A DNA stretch of 64,000 bases, taken from positions 1,501,001 to 1,565,000 of the forward strand of contig NC_087117.1 in the NCBI RefSeq assembly GCF_963855985.1, in the 5' to 3' direction. The translations under genes and the position numbers were made by a program. The stretch comes from Ostrinia nubilalis (taxonomy: Eukaryota > Arthropoda > Insecta > Lepidoptera > Crambidae). The notes under the pieces were generated by a model. It was given only the letters and a program-made list of their open reading frames with translations, did not search any database and was not told where the DNA came from. Positions 39,137 to 50,404 of this stretch are shown piece after piece. Numbering within the stretch: position 1 is the first letter of the stretch; the number at the start of each line of letters is the position of its first letter.

Positions 39137-40441
39137 CAGATATGGATAGATGCAGCATGTGTCAAAAATTGTATGAAGCCGAGCGTGCCACTTTTTAAAC
39201 GTCATTAGTGTCATTTTAGCGAATTTTAGTGATTGCCGCAACGTAAAAGTAATCGTATCATCGTACTGCATTCGCAAAGTCATCGAAAGATATCGTGTGA
39301 CTCGATTCGAAAATTAATTAATTCCGATAAAACTGATATCTGGTTAAATTTATAGCTAGTCAGACTGTGGATTAACATAATTTTGTAGCGGTAGACGTTA
39401 TTCTACATTATTAATTTGCAAATAATATTTTTATTGTGCCTAATGTTTATGAAAGTAATGATCGTTATCCATTATGTTAAATAGTACTACTAGTGATTCA
39501 TATTTAATTCCATACTTTTAAATATCCTAGTAAGTACCTGACCTAGTTTCATAAAATAAGGACTATTTACTCAAGCTTTTTATTTTTAATAAATGTAAAA
39601 ATGCGTAGTTTTGCCAATAGGTTTTGTTTCATAAAGCTAAGTCAGGTACCTAGTTTTGAAGATATTTCTAAATGACAAAATTCAATGTGGTAAAAAACGT
39701 TCGAAGTAAAATGAAACACAAAAGATTTTTCTTCATAATTATATTATTATTATAAGTGCAATGAATAGTATTGTGCTTTAGACGAGCCCTATAAAATAAT
39801 CAAAACAAATCAAAAGGTTTGAATAAAATTGTTCTTCCGCCGTCATTTATAAAAAAGGTAATGGCAAAATTATAGAACTTCCTTAGGCAGATGCCTCTAC
39901 CAGCCTCTACTCTGTCTATTTGAAAAAGTCTGGCACTTGGGGTTTCCCGGGGGCCCGATACAAAACCAAAAACATCTTTATTTTCCTCTTTAAATAAATT
40001 AATTCTTACAAATCGTCAAATCTCATTATTTTTTTTTACCCTACCAGCGATTCAATACAAAAACTTGTCTGGTGTATGAATAAGTTATGAGTAAGTACAG
40101 TTCCTTGGGATCGTTATAAGTGCACCACATACATTACTCTTAATAGTACATCGCAGGATATGTATTAAAAACAATCCTACTTTATACTTCTTCTACTGCT
40201 ACTTTATTCTAATTAATTATTATTGTTACTTGTGCTGTAAATTACAATTCTCAATCCGTTAATAATTTATTCATTTTACCGTGTTCGTACTATAACTGTC
40301 CTCGTAAAATCATCAGTACCGATTGTTGTAATCGACTTACAATTAACAACGTGTACATCACTCGACCATGTATGTCCATTTGGACATATCGGAATGGCAC
40401 GCTTTGACGAGCAACTTGCTGTATCTACTCTAATCCATATC
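39137..40441. mobile_element. Possible 1.3-kb TIR element
   Basis: cagatatggatagatgcagc at the left and the inverse of cagatatggattagagtaga at the right, with gcgtgcc next to both. Interior AT-rich without transposase. A LINE 3' fragment at 39975-40060 lies inside. Confidence 0.4.
39975..40060 (-). mobile_element. LINE 3'-end fragment
   Basis: aattcttacaaatcgtcaaa and ttaccctaccagcgattc resemble the LINE 3' end of 38716-38915. Confidence 0.5.
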
Positions 40442-40701
40442 TGTAAATGACACCAAATTGTTGTCTTTGACAGAACGAATTAGTCTGTAAGTGGCAGCCC
40501 TGAGTTAAGTTGAAAGGGTAGGGGCTGAGAGGGTTTGGAAGGCCCTCGGCGACAGATCCAAGGTCACTGGCGCCATGGAGGTTCGCTCGCTGGAAGAATA
40601 AACGGGGTTGATTATAACTTGTAACATAAAGGGGTAGTTTTGCTTGTAATGGTCAGCGAGAAACAAAATTTTATCTACATATACTTACTTACAATATAGA
40701 C

Positions 40702-41039
40702 TAAGAGCTAGTGAACGCCAGACCTACGTCATTTTATAAAAGCTGAAAGTTTGCCAGCGTATGCTCTCAATATAGGATAGAATTTTGGTGAATCATGAAG
40801 TTTGGGTCATCGTGGCTTTGGGAGCTACCCTAAAAAAACTGTCTGGCAAGGAGTTGGAACTGTCAAAACTGTCTGGCTGATGAGGAAAGTACTTCTAATT
40901 ATTGTCCAAATATTATAGGTACATAAAAATCAGATTTAATAGTACCTACCTATAACTTTAGTAGAATAGTCTATTGAATATAGAGAAAAAGCCACCGTAA
41001 AAGTTAGACTTACGTAGGACTGGCGTTCACTAGCTCTTA
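40702..41039. mobile_element. TIR MITE (family M15)
   Basis: taagagctagtgaacgccag and its inverse at the right end; about 40 bp of imperfect arm. Confidence 0.7.
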
Positions 41040-41040
41040 C

Positions 41041-41638
41041 TCTAATATTATAAAGCTGTAGAGTTAGTTTGTTAGGTTGGTTGAATGCGCTAATTTCAGG
41101 AACTACTGTTTGAAAAAATATTTTTGTGTTGGATAGTCCGAGACCGAATTAGAAATGAGGAGATTTTTTTTATGCACAACAAGACAGGACCACAATCGCA
41201 CCTGATGAATCCGTGAACGAACTAAAGTCGCTGACATAGATCAACGGATTAGCAAGAGTGGCAATGGGCAGGGCACATAGTACGCAGAACTGACAGCCGA
41301 TGGGTCAGCAAGGTTCTGAAATGGAGGCCACGACGTCAACCAACTAGGTGGATTGACGACCTCATAAAGGTAGCGGGAAGGCGCTGGATGCAGGCCGCCA
41401 CCAACCGCTTATTGTGGAAATCATTGGGGGAGGCCTACTTATGTTCAGCAGTGGACGTCCTATGGCTGAAATTATGATAATGATGATGATGGATAGTCCA
41501 ATTATAGAGGAAGGCTTTAGGCTATATGACATCACTCTACAGTCAATAGGGACGGAGGAGCAGTAAAGAAAAATGTTGCAAAAACGGGAAATATTATTCA
41601 AACTATTTTCGCGCGTACAAAGTCGCGGGGTCAGCTAG
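41041..41638 (+). mobile_element. Helitron-like element (H6) split by RTE
   Basis: 5' TCTAATATTATAAAGCTGTA, 3' cgcggggtcagCTAG. The LINE insertion 41140-41490 is flanked by GGATAGTCC. Confidence 0.8.
41140..41490 (+). mobile_element. RTE insertion with 9-bp target duplication
   Basis: Starts gagaccgaattagaaatgag and ends with a (GAT)n tail. GGATAGTCC at 41131-41139 and 41491-41499. A LINE-tail scrap (41166-41208, T-rich) has inserted within it. Confidence 0.82.
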
Positions 41639-41647
41639 TGCCTAGTA

Positions 41648-41865
41648 TACTATATTTATAAAAGCGAAAGGTCACTAATTGACTGACTCACTCAACACGA
41701 AATCTTAGAAACTACAAGTGTCCTAGCACTTAGGAGTCTCAAATTTTGCATGAGTATGGTTCCTTTTAGAACGTATGTGCTCACTAAGAACGGATTTTAC
41801 GAAACTCCATCCCTGAGGGGGTACCTAAATAAGATCCACGCGTGCGATGTCGCGGGCGGCCGCTA
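41648..41865 (+). mobile_element. Helitron-like element (H4)
   Basis: Ends gtcgcgggcggccgCTAG; an 11-bp tcctagcactt insertion duplicates part of the core. Confidence 0.7.
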
Positions 41866-42152
41866 GTCAATATTAATAATGTTGTACAAATATCCATAGC
41901 ACACAGAAATTATTGGCAAACTAGTTCTGATAATAATCCTAGCATTTGGGGAATAGATCGATCAAAACTTGGCAATAAATAACACGCTCAATCATTTTCG
42001 GAACTTATAAGATATGTACTGCCTTTGGCCGCGGGTTTGTCTACTTTATTAGACTTGTTTTCTTTTTTAGGGGTCTGTACCCAAAAGTTAAAAACGGGAC
42101 CCTATCTCAGGAACTACTGGTCCGAATTGAAAAAATATTTTTGTGTTAGATA

Positions 42153-42358
42153 CGGGACTATTCCCACCTCTCTTACCCACCGCTGCAACTCCTGTGTAGC
42201 CAGGACCTATAGCTTGACCGCCAATAAACACCCAACCAGTGAAGATCAAGTTTGTCCCGGGGGAAAGTTAAACTGTCATTGGACCCGCAACGAAATTAAT
42301 CAGAAGAACATAGGAGGAGTTAGAAGTTAAGGTTCGACTTCCTTCGTTCGAAGTTAAG
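42153..42358 (+). repeat. Family X reference copy with 10-bp target duplication
   Basis: 206 bp from CGGGACTATTCCCACCTC to cgttcgaagttaag, flanked by gtgttagata and gtgttggata. No poly(A), no TIR, no RNA polymerase III boxes recognised. Eight copies in the window share ccgctgcaactcctgtgtag. Insertion style suggests target-primed reverse transcription. Confidence 0.75.
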
Positions 42359-42465
42359 GTGTTGGATAGCCCATTAGTAGAGGAAAGCTTTAGGCTATAC
42401 AAAATCATTCTACAGCCAATAGGGGCGGAGCAGTAAAGAAAAATGTCGCAAAAACGGGAAATATA

Positions 42466-42661
42466 AAGCTCATAGCAGACTTATCAACTCTGAAAGGGAT
42501 CAACACCGTATCGCCTTTCGCGAGCTGTCCGCGAGGCGAGGCGTTTACGTTACGGTGCGGATAAGTGTGCGTTGCAGTACGGAGTTTCTACTGACTGCCT
42601 CGAGTTGACACGGTTACGATCCGTTTCCGAGTTGATAAGTGTGCTACGTCCTTTAATCAAA
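42466..42661 (+). mobile_element. MITE family M3
   Basis: aagctcatagcagacttatc to gttgataagtgtgctacgtc; a shorter interior than 2727-3140 because it lacks the nested M3b. Confidence 0.75.
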
Positions 42662-42727
42662 ATATTACACGCGTACGAAGTCGCGGTCGGAGCTAGTAAA
42701 AAACAAATGAAAGATAAAAGCCATTAA

Positions 42728-43093
42728 TGCCCAAACATTACTATGAGGTCTCACAGTGCGCGTGGACGCACAGGGTGACACACGAACCAATCACAGAGCT
42801 CTATTCAACGCTGTGCGTTCGATTTGCTGCTTCACTTAGGCTGGTTTTAGAATCACGCTGACGCACGCTGACCTGACGGTCATCACGCTGACGCGCTGAC
42901 AGCCGAAATATATGAGGCGTCGGCGCAAAGCGATCAGCGTCACTCAGGAACGTTCCCAATTCAATGTAAAAGTATGTAATTCAATTCAATTACATACTTA
43001 TGTAGGATTGTTCTGTCAGCGCTGACGTTCAGGGAGCGGTCAGCGCGACTCTAAAACCAGCCTTAAGCAAGCATCGTTTGTGAATACGGGCGT
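42728..43093 (-). mobile_element. MITE family M1 split by another MITE
   Basis: Left part to gctgcttcac, then 42839-43062, then aagcaagcatcgtttgtgaa and tacgggcg. Confidence 0.85.
42839..43062. mobile_element. Nested TIR MITE with TTA duplication
   Basis: 25-bp ends GGCTGGTTTTAGAATCACGC and the inverse of GGCTGGTTTTAGAGTCGCGC; TTA at 42836-42838 and 43063-43065. PIF/Harbinger-type by duplication. Confidence 0.88.
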
Positions 43094-43924
43094 AAATATG
43101 ACCAGAGCGGTCACCCATTCGTTACTGGCCGCAGCGTAGGTTGCACAACTTCATCGCTTACTGACAACATACTCTGTTATAATTAACCAGAACTATAAAC
43201 TTTATTTATTACAGCGAACACTCGCAAACTTTGCTTTCAAACTTAAGAAATAAAACCACATTCGTGCATTATAAATGTAAGGCCCGGTCAATGTTTCCCA
43301 AAGTTTTCAATGTAGCCCACTGTGATTTATTTAGAGACAGAATTCGTCTTCTGTCAGTTCAGTAAAACACTGCGGGGCTTATTACAAAAAGTTAAGCGCC
43401 CAGTTGAACACTTGTTTAAATTCTCATTTAATGGAAATGTCATTTTAACCCAATTTTCAACGTATGTTTTACAAGTTTTTTGTAATAGGTAGTCGCTTGG
43501 ATTTTCATGACATTATCTGTGTAAGTTACAACGAATATTAATGTGCTTAAGATAACCCAACGCAAGCTTACGAGTAAGTCCTACTTAAATAATATTGGCT
43601 TTAGTCAACTTATAATGTATTATTTTATAATGCACAGTTAACAAAACATCATGCTTAACATTTTATTTAGCAAAATACCGGTTATTATTTCTTGATCAAA
43701 TGCCACAGTGTTTTAATCCCATAAATAGTTGCAATTGATCATCAGCTTCAAATCGCCCAGGGGTTTTTCTCGCTGCAACCCTCATGGGGGTTATGTTGGG
43801 ATATTTTGAGAATCATAGTTTCAACAATCAAGTATACTTATGTAGTTGAGGCTCTCAGTTGTTTTGACTCAAACAAATGTTGTATAATTTATTTGGGTTC
43901 TAAGTTTACGGTTCAGTTAAGCCT
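43094..43924. other. No recognised feature
   Basis: Unassigned. An imperfect inverted pair (ttattacaaaaagttaag / aagttttttgtaata) at 43380-43490 may be a decayed foldback. Confidence 0.4.
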
Positions 43925-44155
43925 GATAAAGGTCATAGCACACTTATTAACTTGGAAAGGGATCGTAACCGTATCAACTCGAGGCGGTCAGTATTCTCTG
44001 TATGAAACTCCATACTGCAACGCACACTTATCCGCGCCGTAACATAAATGCTTCGCCTCGCGGTTGACAGCGCTTCAAAGGCGATGACAGCTTGCGAAAG
44101 GCGATACGGTTTTGATCCCTTTCCGAGTTGATAAGTCTGCTATAACCTTTAAGGT
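43925..44155 (-). mobile_element. MITE family M3
   Basis: ataaaggtcatagcacactt to tctgctataaccttta; inverted relative to 42466-42661. Confidence 0.75.
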
Positions 44156-44207
44156 TACGGACTGACGCGGTGATGCGATAGTAAATTTATCATCATCATT
44201 ATCATTT

Positions 44208-44432
44208 CTGTGGGCGGGTAACATAGCTCGTAGAGCTGATGGCCGTTGGGGCAGAAAAGTTCTCAAGTGGCGACCACCGGTCGAAAGACGTGTGGGCAGT
44301 TCTCCACTAGGTGGACCGACGATCTTGTAAAAATCGCAATAAGCTCCTGGATGCGGGCAGCGCAGGACCGGTTGTTGTGGAAATCCTTGAAGAGGCCTTT
44401 GTCCAGCAGTGGACGTCATTTGGCTGAAACAT
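44208..44432 (+). mobile_element. RTE LINE 3' portion
   Basis: gtgggcgggtaacatagctc to gtcatttggctgaaac; lacks its ACGA tail. Confidence 0.7.
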
Positions 44433-44492
44433 CAACATTTCATCCAACAGCTACTGTCATTCTACAAGAATATTTTTTAAAGAGAAACAAAA

Positions 44493-44876
44493 TACAGGGT
44501 GTCCCAGAATGGGTTAATCAAACTGATAGGGAAGGTAGCTCTACTAATGTAATATCCCAAAAAAATATGAAAAAACATTTTTGAGTTCCGATTTTTTTTT
44601 TAATAAAGTGCTCTAAACTCGAAATCTAGTCATTATTTTCAAAAGTTTGTTTACAGATAAACGAAGCAATCATATTAGTAAGAAAAAAGTACAAAATCTC
44701 CAAACGCAGCAATTATAGCCAGATACTTAGGCAAAGCTGATTTATTGTCACTTTTTCAAAAAAAAAATTTTTGTTTCCTTATGCGCTTTATTTTTTTATT
44801 CATATTTTTTAGGGATAGTACATTAGTAGACTACCTCCCCTAGCAGTTTGATTCACCCATTCTGGGACACCCTGTA
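44493..44876. mobile_element. Tc1/mariner-type MITE
   Basis: TA, then CAGGGTGTCCCAGAATGGGT ... and its inverse, then TA. TIR extends through aatcaaactg and taggg; the interior is AT-rich with no transposase. Confidence 0.82.
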
Positions 44877-45374
44877 TAAGAACTTATCTCAGTTGAAATA
44901 AATGAAATGGCTCAGAAAATACGAAAGTTTTACACAGAAATATTTTCGACACCCTAGTAAAAATATCTCACAAATTACCTGTTGTGCAATTTGGAGCCAT
45001 GTCTCAAGGGCTTACGTTTGGAATTGAAATGATGATGAAATTTATTTGGGCCAGCTCAGCATGCGGTCCAATTAAAACGAAGTTACAGAGAGAAAAGGAA
45101 AAAATAGTTTTTATGTTACATTTCACAAATTGAGGTAACAAAGTTAAGGTATTATTTGTGGTTTGTAACACATGTAGTTATTTGCGCTGTTAGTGTTGTG
45201 CGGTGTCCCGATTTTTACGGTGTCCCGGAATATAGAAGCATTGATTTATTAAATAATTTCATGGCACAGTCGACTAATACGAAACATTTGATTTGTCACC
45301 TGCCATCGGCTAATATGATCCCAATGTGATTGAAATAAATATTTTTTTAATTTGCACTGGAAAGTTGTACTTTA
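44877..45374. other. No recognised feature
   Basis: AT-rich; a duplicated cggtgtccc at 45213 and 45233. Confidence 0.4.
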
Positions 45375-45497
45375 TCTTCGAACTCCTCCTAAGTTCTTCT
45401 GATTAATTTCGTTGTGGGTCCAGTGACAGTTTAACTTTCCCCCGGGTCAATATTGACCTTCACTGGTTGGGTTAATGGCGGTTAAGCTGTAGATCGG
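45375..45497 (-). repeat. Family X repeat, 5'-truncated
   Basis: atcttcgaactcctcctaag to gcggttaagctgtagatcgg. Confidence 0.65.
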
Positions 45498-45785
45498 TAT
45501 TGGCATTGAATAGATACATTGCTGTTTATGAAAATCTCAAATACTTAATATGCTTAATGCTTATGCCAAAAGAATACGAAGACTTTCGATTCTCGTTAAA
45601 ATTGTGTACAAAACGGTTTACTTTAGCGTCTGTCCCGATTGTTACATTGATAAGGCAGCACCAGTATAAGTAATTCATTTTGCGGGCAAACTATTCAGTT
45701 ATTTGCTGTGGGTCTAGTTTGTTTAAAAAGCAAATACTGTGACATGAATACATGATAGTGAAATATTAAATTTTAACATAGACTA

Positions 45786-45826
45786 TTGGGGAGGCCTATG
45801 TTCAGTAGTGGAAGTCCTGAGATTAA
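45786..45826 (+). mobile_element. RTE 3'-end scrap
   Basis: ggggaggcctatgttcagta then gtggaagtcctgag. Confidence 0.55.
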
Positions 45827-46119
45827 AATAATGATGAGTTTCAAGTCATCTCTGTGGCCTAATTCACGTATTTTGAAACAGTTAAAATGTCGTTCATGTT
45901 TAGAAGTCGTCCTATGTCATTTCGATAGAACGATGGCTCAATAGGATCGCAACTCAGCGATTTGTCACTTCACGTTTAATCACTGGCACCAAACTTCAAA
46001 ACATAAAGGCACGATCGAATACGGATAAAAACGAAATCGAATCAAAATCGGGCGATTAATACGTGAATACGAACAGTGACAAATCGCTTGCATGTCGTGG
46101 AAGTTTTGATACGTGAATG

Positions 46120-46350
46120 AAGCCACGTTTTCACTAGGGGACATGTCGCAGAGATAAGTCGTCCGACATTCACGTAGTTTGACTCTGCAACTTTGTCCCT
46201 CGACATATGACTTGTTCACACTAGCCAGTAATGCATAGAGCATCGACAAGCGACAAGCGACGTCGGGCGACATCGCGCGAGACACGTGAATTTCGTGTCG
46301 GGCGACAGAGTCGCGGGACAAATGTCTCCCAGTGAAAACGCGGCTTAAGG
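46120..46350. mobile_element. TIR MITE (family M16)
   Basis: gccacgttttcactagggga and inverse of gccgcgttttcactgggaga; interior rich in gcgac units. Right flank TTA. Confidence 0.7.
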
Positions 46351-46944
46351 CCACAGGATCATTCTTAGCTTTTCAAGCACCATGGCAGTCAAGTATTTAC
46401 AAATAGGATTTGATATTGTTTGCTTTGTTGGATCAGATCTAACTCCATCTACGAGTAGGTACCTAAATAATGAATTTATTATTTTTAAAACAAAATTGGA
46501 CTTATTAAGGAAAGTGTACAGTACATTTTTGATTTACAATTAAACAAATCTTGGCCTAAACAAACGCATCTTTTCCCCAATCATTTCACCCCCTAGTTAT
46601 TTTCGGCTCCCACAAAGGGGATAAATTGGGGTCAAGGTCTAATTCGTCCCTATAGACTTCCTAAAAGGCATTCAATAAATAATGGATCCCAGAAATAATC
46701 TGAGGCAATCACAGAACAAATTAGATGTTGAATTGGTACGATTTTCAGTGGGGTCAATTTAAAGAATTTTTGATTTGGATTGGATGAAGTTCTTGATTAG
46801 AAACTTTATTTAAATTCGACTAAAAATAATGTAACAAACGATTTTTCAATGGGTCCTTCCCGGAATCGAACTTAGGAGTTCTACTATGAGATTTACAGAG
46901 TCCAAAAAACATCTTAACGCGACCGACTGACAATAGTGACTTAC
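46351..46944. other. No recognised gene
   Basis: 46850-46880 reads tcccggaatcgaacttagga, a possible decayed tRNA-like SINE head on the minus strand. Confidence 0.35.
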
Positions 46945-47077
46945 GCCCGTATTCACAAACATCACTATGAGGTCTCACAGTGCGCGTGGACGCACAAAGT
47001 GACACACGAAACAATCACAAAGCTCTTGAATAGAGCTGTGCGTTCGATTTGCTTCTTCGTTTGTGAACACGGGCGTG
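46945..47077 (-). mobile_element. MITE family M1
   Basis: CGCCCGTATTCACAAACATC to cgtttgtgaacacgggcg; both TIRs present. Confidence 0.78.
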
Positions 47078-47524
47078 AGTTTCTTGCGCTGCTTCTTCCC
47101 AGCACTGGGCCATTTGGGTTAAAGTCATAATGGGACGTGTTAAAGCTCTTTTTAAAAGCCTACCTGCAAAAATAAATGAGTTTTATGATTTTTAAACTAA
47201 CAACTTTAAAGCCCAACGTTCAACAAAACATGCAAAAAGTTACACACAAGCTTTTTGTTTTGCCCTGAGCTTTCCCGCTACAATGAAAGCTTTATCATAC
47301 GTCACAAACTGAGTTACTGGTCGCGCTTGAGCTTTTAAAATCAAAAGCTCGATTATACGATTTGTGGAGCTTTCGGGTGCACTTATGGGAATATGGAATT
47401 ATCGAGAGAGCTTCATTCGATAAGCCTACGCCTTTGGACTACAAATGTAGTCCAGTGGTAAGCCAGTCAGACTTTTTCCACTTGTAGTTCTGGATTCGTT
47501 TCCTACTTACTTGGGACATTGTCG
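47078..47524. other. No recognised feature
   Basis: Unassigned; no exon seen. Confidence 0.4.
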
Positions 47525-47670
47525 CCCGTATTCACAAACGATGCTTGCTTATGTGAAGCAGCAAATCGAACGCACAGCGTTGAATATAGTTCTGTGATTG
47601 GTTTGTATGTCAACCTGTGCGTTCACGCGCACTGTGAGACCTCATAGTAATGTTTGTGAATACGGGCATG
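47525..47670 (+). mobile_element. MITE family M1
   Basis: GCCCGTATTCACAAACGATG to gtttgtgaatacgggcat. Confidence 0.8.
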
Positions 47671-48051
47671 TGTGCAGTCACTTTGTATGTGTTGTTTTTG
47701 AATCAACCTAATTTGTCTTAAATATTACGTTATTGTTATAACCATTATAGTTTTTTTGCAAAATATTTTAATCATTTTACGTAGTATTAGAGACCGGTAG
47801 ATCTATTCTTATAAATAAAATACTGGATACTTAACTTTCACATTATATTGCCTCATTTTAAAATACATTATTCATCACAATTTAGCACAAAAGCGCGCGA
47901 AGTCCCTCTAATCAGACGTTTCTAGTGTGACATTGACATGACGTCAATGTCAATATGATAGCAGCTCATTGACTATAACGATATGTTAAATTTAAAAGTA
48001 TGTCAAACTCTATACAAAAAACACCGGTTAAGGTTAAAGTAAGGTGACTCA
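47671..48051. other. Mostly unassigned; M7 scrap at right
   Basis: 47995-48046 (caaactctatacaaaaaaca, aaggttaaagtaaggtgac) matches one end of MITE family M7, cut by the Harbinger-like element. Confidence 0.4.
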
Positions 48052-49261
48052 CGGTCGAATACTGAAACGCCATTTAAATATTTGACGGCTTCTCAAATAG
48101 TTAAGCAGCTCCTAAACTTACATTTCGCATACTCAAAACAATATCTGAGCAGTTCTCAATTTTTAAGCCCCTCTCAAATTAAGTTGCACTCAAACGCCAC
48201 TTAAATGAATTTTCGCATACTGAAACGCCATTCAACGCTAAGCATTACTCAAACAACTGTCAAATCGTCTTAAGCAGCTGTTAAATTTGAGAGTGCTTGC
48301 GCGGTATCTTAAATCCTATTCTTATACCTAAATCGACCTAAATAGTGGTAAATAATGTGTGTCATCGTTATCATTTCTTTCGAGCCTCGAGGAAATACCT
48401 AGATCTAATCGCAAGAACGCAATAAGGCTGAACGCTATTGAAAAATATTATTATAATGACATGCAATTCCGAGCGAGGTTCCGCGTCTCTAAAGAAACGG
48501 TGTTGTTTCTGGATTCATAATTTGGAAGCTCTTTGAAACCCACACCAAATGCCATACAACCAGTGGACCAAATACTTATTATAACCCTACTGTTCTACGC
48601 AACGAGAAGTTATGAACGTGTACTAGGTGATATCTTCCACATCTAACAGCCAACTGTGCATCGTATAGTGCACGAAGTAACAACCAAAATAGCTGCTATG
48701 AAATCGCTTTACATAAACATGCCTATTTCTGAGGATTAAGGGGACATCGCATAGCAGCATTTCCAAGAGTTGTTGATTTGTCAATTTGATGCTCTGTCAG
48801 TCAACAATGATAAATGTCAATTGTGGTTACGTTTCGGTCCACGATCGCCACTTAATAGATTTCAACAATAAAAAGTATCACATTTAAAATTATTTTATTA
48901 ATTAAATAAAAATGCAAGCATTAATTTTTTTATATGATAAAACGAGATTTATATATAATAGAAACTAAAAATAAACTGTTCTATGTTAAGCTGATTGAGT
49001 ATATTTCCATAAAAGACAATACATAACCAAACGATGCTGCGTGTAATGGATAAAAGACGTAAAGTTATCATTTGTGTAAATGAAAACATACTTTTTTTGG
49101 TAAATGTTGCCATTATGTAAACATTTGAGAGCTGCTTAGCTGATCACGGCTTCAAATCCGTTGAGTAGCGTTTGAGAATACCATTTAAAATTGAAGGATA
49201 CTTAAATTTAGGAGCCCGTCAGCTGAGTGACAGATTTGAGTAGTGTTTCAGTATTCGGCCG
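48052..49261 (+). mobile_element. PIF/Harbinger-like transposon, defective
   Basis: TIRs CGGTCGAATACTGAAACGC and its inverse; 3-bp flanks TCA and TAA, i.e. a TWA-type target. Inside, ctgaaacgccattyaa is repeated subterminally. Carries part of a Harbinger transposase on the plus strand (48422-48790). The DDE catalytic part is deleted. Confidence 0.8.
48422..48790 (+). pseudogene. Harbinger transposase fragment with in-frame stops
   Basis: Single frame: IRLNAIEKYYYNDMQFRARF, then RVSKETVLFLDS, stop, PVDQILITLLFYATRSYERV, LGDIFHI, stop, QPTVHRIVHEVTTKIAAMKS. The RF-x-S/KET, LxFYATxSxxRVxGDxxxIxQPTVxRIV pattern is the HARBI1-type N-terminal part. At least three stops replace sense codons (Gln or Ser likely). 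No splice sites needed. Confidence 0.82.
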
Positions 49262-49795
49262 TAAGTTTACTAAGGTACCTACATGACAAATTTCAAGCGT
49301 CTAACTTCCGTTAAGCGTTTAGATTTTTCATACAAAAGGATTTTCCCGCTAATTCCTGTTCCCGTGGGAATTCCTAAGTAAACTATAACCTGCCCAGGTG
49401 TATGAAGAATAATTGTACCAAGTTTCGTTAAAATCCGTCGAGTAGTTTTTGTTTCTATAAGGAACATACAGACGGACAGACAGACACAAAAATTTTACTG
49501 ATTGCATTTTTGGCATCAGTATCGATCAATAATCACCCCCTGATAGTTATTTGAAAATATATTTAATGTATAGAATTCTGTCCGTCTGTATGTTCCTTAT
49601 AGAAACAAAAACTACTCGACGGATTTTAACGAAACTTGGTACAATTATTCTTCATACACCTGGGCAGGTTATAGTTTACTTAGGAATTCCCACGGGAACA
49701 GGAATTAGCGGGAAAATCCTTTTGTATGAAAAATCTAAACGCTTAACGGAAGTTAGACGCTTGAAATTTGGCATGTAGGTACCTTAGTAAACTCA
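49262..49795. repeat. Palindromic pair of Helitron-like segments (H8)
   Basis: Arms 49262-49475 and 49577-49795 are inverse copies with only two or so differences; the loop is about 100 bp. Each arm carries the same open 60-codon frame (KTTRRILTKLGTIILHTPGQ), which is just the repeat read through. Confidence 0.85.
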
Positions 49796-50220
49796 AAGCT
49801 TAGTTACAACAAGGAATTCCCGAAATTCCCATAGGAATTAGCGGGAAAATCCTTTTGTATGAAAAATCTAAACCGCTTAAGTAGACCTGAAGTGATGCAG
49901 TGACCGCGCGCTCTCCGCCCTCTATCTCGAAAACGGTTCACCGTATAAAAAAAGTTTTTAAACAAAATTTGTAGAGAATTTAGTATTCTACAATATTGAT
50001 AATAAATACAAATAGCAAAAAACCCATAGGAAATGAGATATTTCTAAAAAAAGCGCAAAAAACCGATTTTTGTGACCGTTGACCTTGAAATTTAATAGTT
50101 GCTTACACCCTACCATATGTAGGTTTTGAGACAACTTTTAGGGTGTCAATATACACGTATTTACAGACTTACAGCTGGGTATCTAGAATTCCGAGGTGAA
50201 CTTACTATAATGACTGGACT
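49796..50220. other. No recognised gene
   Basis: 49800-49885 is a third partial copy of the H8 segment; the rest is AT-rich and unassigned. It abuts the truncated 5' LTR. Confidence 0.4.
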
Positions 50221-50386
50221 ATATAACCGGGACGCAATAAAGCAATGAATTCAGTTGACCTCAAGACAGTGTTTCATTCACTAGTAGTTAGTAGTACCCA
50301 GTCAGTGGTAGGCAGGAGTGAGTGATAGCGCCTAGGAAGTGCGCAGGGTGAGGGAATTCCACCCTCCTCTATGGGAGGGTTAAACA
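50221..50386 (+). repeat. 5' LTR remnant (last 166 bp)
   Basis: Begins atataaccgggacgcaataa at the same base at which homology to the 3' LTR (53101) starts; ends ...gggttaaaca. Contains AATAAA at 50236-50241. The U3 part is missing. Confidence 0.85.
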
Positions 50387-50404
50387 TGGTCCTTCGAGCC
50401 GGAT
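50387..50404 (+). promoter_or_regulatory. Primer-binding site for tRNA-Tyr
   Basis: TGGTCCTTCGAGCCGGAT directly after the LTR is complementary to the 3' end of an insect tRNA-Tyr (acceptor TCGAAGG, A, CCA). All 18 bases fit the tRNA as I remember it. Confidence 0.75.

Larger units (their letters stand above)
42100..42696 (+). mobile_element. Helitron-like element (H6) with two nested insertions
   Basis: Core caggaactactggtccgaat, then 42153-42358 (family X), then core to acgggaaata, then 42466-42661 (MITE M3), then attacacgcgtacgaagtcg and gagCTAG. Confidence 0.8.

Noticed and set aside
46820..47130. Short frames around 46.9 kb
   Set aside because: They are readings of MITE M1; similar peptides occur at every copy of that MITE.
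49279..49778. Two identical 62-75 residue frames
   Set aside because: They are the two arms of a Helitron-like palindrome; the same peptide is read from 58700-58880, a non-coding repeat copy.
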